A stretch of DNA of 64,000 bases from Bathymodiolus brooksi (lineage: Eukaryota > Mollusca > Bivalvia > Mytilida > Modiolidae), in NCBI GenBank assembly GCA_963680875.1, contig OY804579.1, positions 17,437,506 to 17,501,505 of the forward strand, in the 5' to 3' direction. A program made the translations under genes and the position numbers. How positions within the stretch are numbered: position 1 is the stretch's first letter; each line of letters opens with the position of its first letter. The notes below the pieces were generated by a model. The model did not search any database, had not been told where the DNA came from, and was given only the letters and a program-made list of their open reading frames with translations. This document shows positions 63,253 through 64,000 of this stretch, piece by piece.

Positions 63253-63408
63253 TATTATACAAATATATCCTGTTAGTGAGGGTTATTTGTGAAAAATACC
63301 GGTTGAGAGGAGAGGCAAATATCCCGCTGTAGCGGCGAGGGACATTTGACTGTCCTCGAAACCGGTATTTTTCGCAAATAACCCTCACTAACAGGATATA
63401 TTTGTTTA
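63253..63408. repeat. foldback (hairpin) element C
   Basis: Arms of about 55 bases: CAAATATATCCTGTTAGTGA, GGGTTATTTGTGAAAAATAC, CGG on the left; CCGGTATTTTTCGCAAATAA, CCCTCACTAACAGGATATAT on the right. The center has GGCAAATATCCCGC, TGTAGCGGCGAGGGACATTT. Related text GGGATATTTTCCTATAG and GGCAAATATCCCGG recurs at 63,540-63,590. Confidence 0.85.
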
Positions 63409-63972
63409 ATTCCGCCGAATATTTAACAGCAAATAAAACAGTGGCATGCAATCAGGTTCAGAACTTCAGACCACTTCGATCATTTGATTTTCAACTGAGA
63501 CGTGACGTCATAAACTATTTAAAGAAGGGATTTCGTCTCGAACGGGATATTTTCCTATAGTACCTGGATATTTTTAGGCAAATATCCCGGCAATGGTGGA
63601 AAAGCTGAAAAAACGAAGAATTGGTTAAAAAAAAAATACCCCTTTCATCAACCAATCAGAAGACAGCATTCAGATATAAGGTGGAATTAAGAACAAAATA
63701 CCATTAATAAGACCAAATTCATCTAAACAGAAAACAGTTTTCACTAGATCAGTGACAAATATATTTGTTGCATTGTTCTCTAGTAAACAAAATAATGTGT
63801 TCTCCAGTTGATCGAAGTTGAAATTCAGAATTTGCTTCAAACAATTTTACACATTATAGATATGATTCTAACTTCATTACAAAAATAAAAAATAAAAAAA
63901 ACTGCAATGTATCTTTATGATCAAAAATTGAATATGAGCAAATTAATAGAATCTTTGATTATTTTGTTCCAG

Positions 63973-64000
63973 CTGATAATGCACCCAACAACATTGTCGT
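63973..64000 (+). CDS. possible exon start at the window edge
   Basis: TTATTTTGTTCCAG (63959-63972) is a good acceptor. In phase 0 after either signal-peptide exon the text begins CTG ATA ATG CAC CCA, open to the edge. Too short to test; offered only as a candidate second exon. Confidence 0.25.

Overview
The window is animal nuclear DNA. It is AT-rich and intron-dense, with GT-AG introns, tRNA-headed SINEs, many small DNA transposons and many tandem arrays. Several interspersed repeats look like those I associate with bivalves, in particular Mytilidae (mussels). The species call is an inference from repeat style, not a proven match.

One large gene dominates. From 2,332 to 52,418 on the + strand lie 31 exons that join in phase into 1,474 codons ending in a TGA stop. 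They encode the C-terminal four fifths of BTAF1 (TAF172/Mot1), the SNF2-family ATPase that strips TATA-binding protein from DNA. Exons 1-17 carry the HEAT-repeat region, exons 19-30 the two helicase lobes ([26 protein letters not shown]) and exon 31 the C-terminal tail. About 375 N-terminal residues, judged against the known size of human BTAF1, lie upstream of the window.

The introns are filled with mobile and tandem DNA. They hold a Tigger/pogo fragment (about 200-600), an inverted pair of about 970-bp CAGG-ended transposons (2.65 and 19.13 kb), a LINE 3' part split by a Helitron-like repeat (7.6-9.8 kb), a 3.5-kb TIR element that splits a 28-bp satellite (13.0-16.5 kb), several MITEs and about a dozen SINE copies. 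The most striking feature is that six exon/intron junctions of BTAF1 have been tandemly copied into the adjacent intron with their splice signals. The extreme case is 20.1-25.8 kb: 133 copies, at an average spacing of 43 bp, of the complete 3' splice site and first 20 bases of exon 8.

Downstream (52.4-64 kb) are the BTAF1 3' flank, further SINEs and MITEs, a decayed Penelope-like reverse transcriptase (58.9-59.9 kb), and two tandem near-identical cassettes (57.6 and 60.9 kb). Each cassette has a TATA box and a first exon encoding a 20-residue secretory signal peptide. They are either two small secreted-protein genes or alternative first exons of one gene running off the right edge.

No rRNA gene, intact tRNA gene or CRISPR array was found. 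The long ORFs in the satellites are by-products of repeat periods divisible by three.
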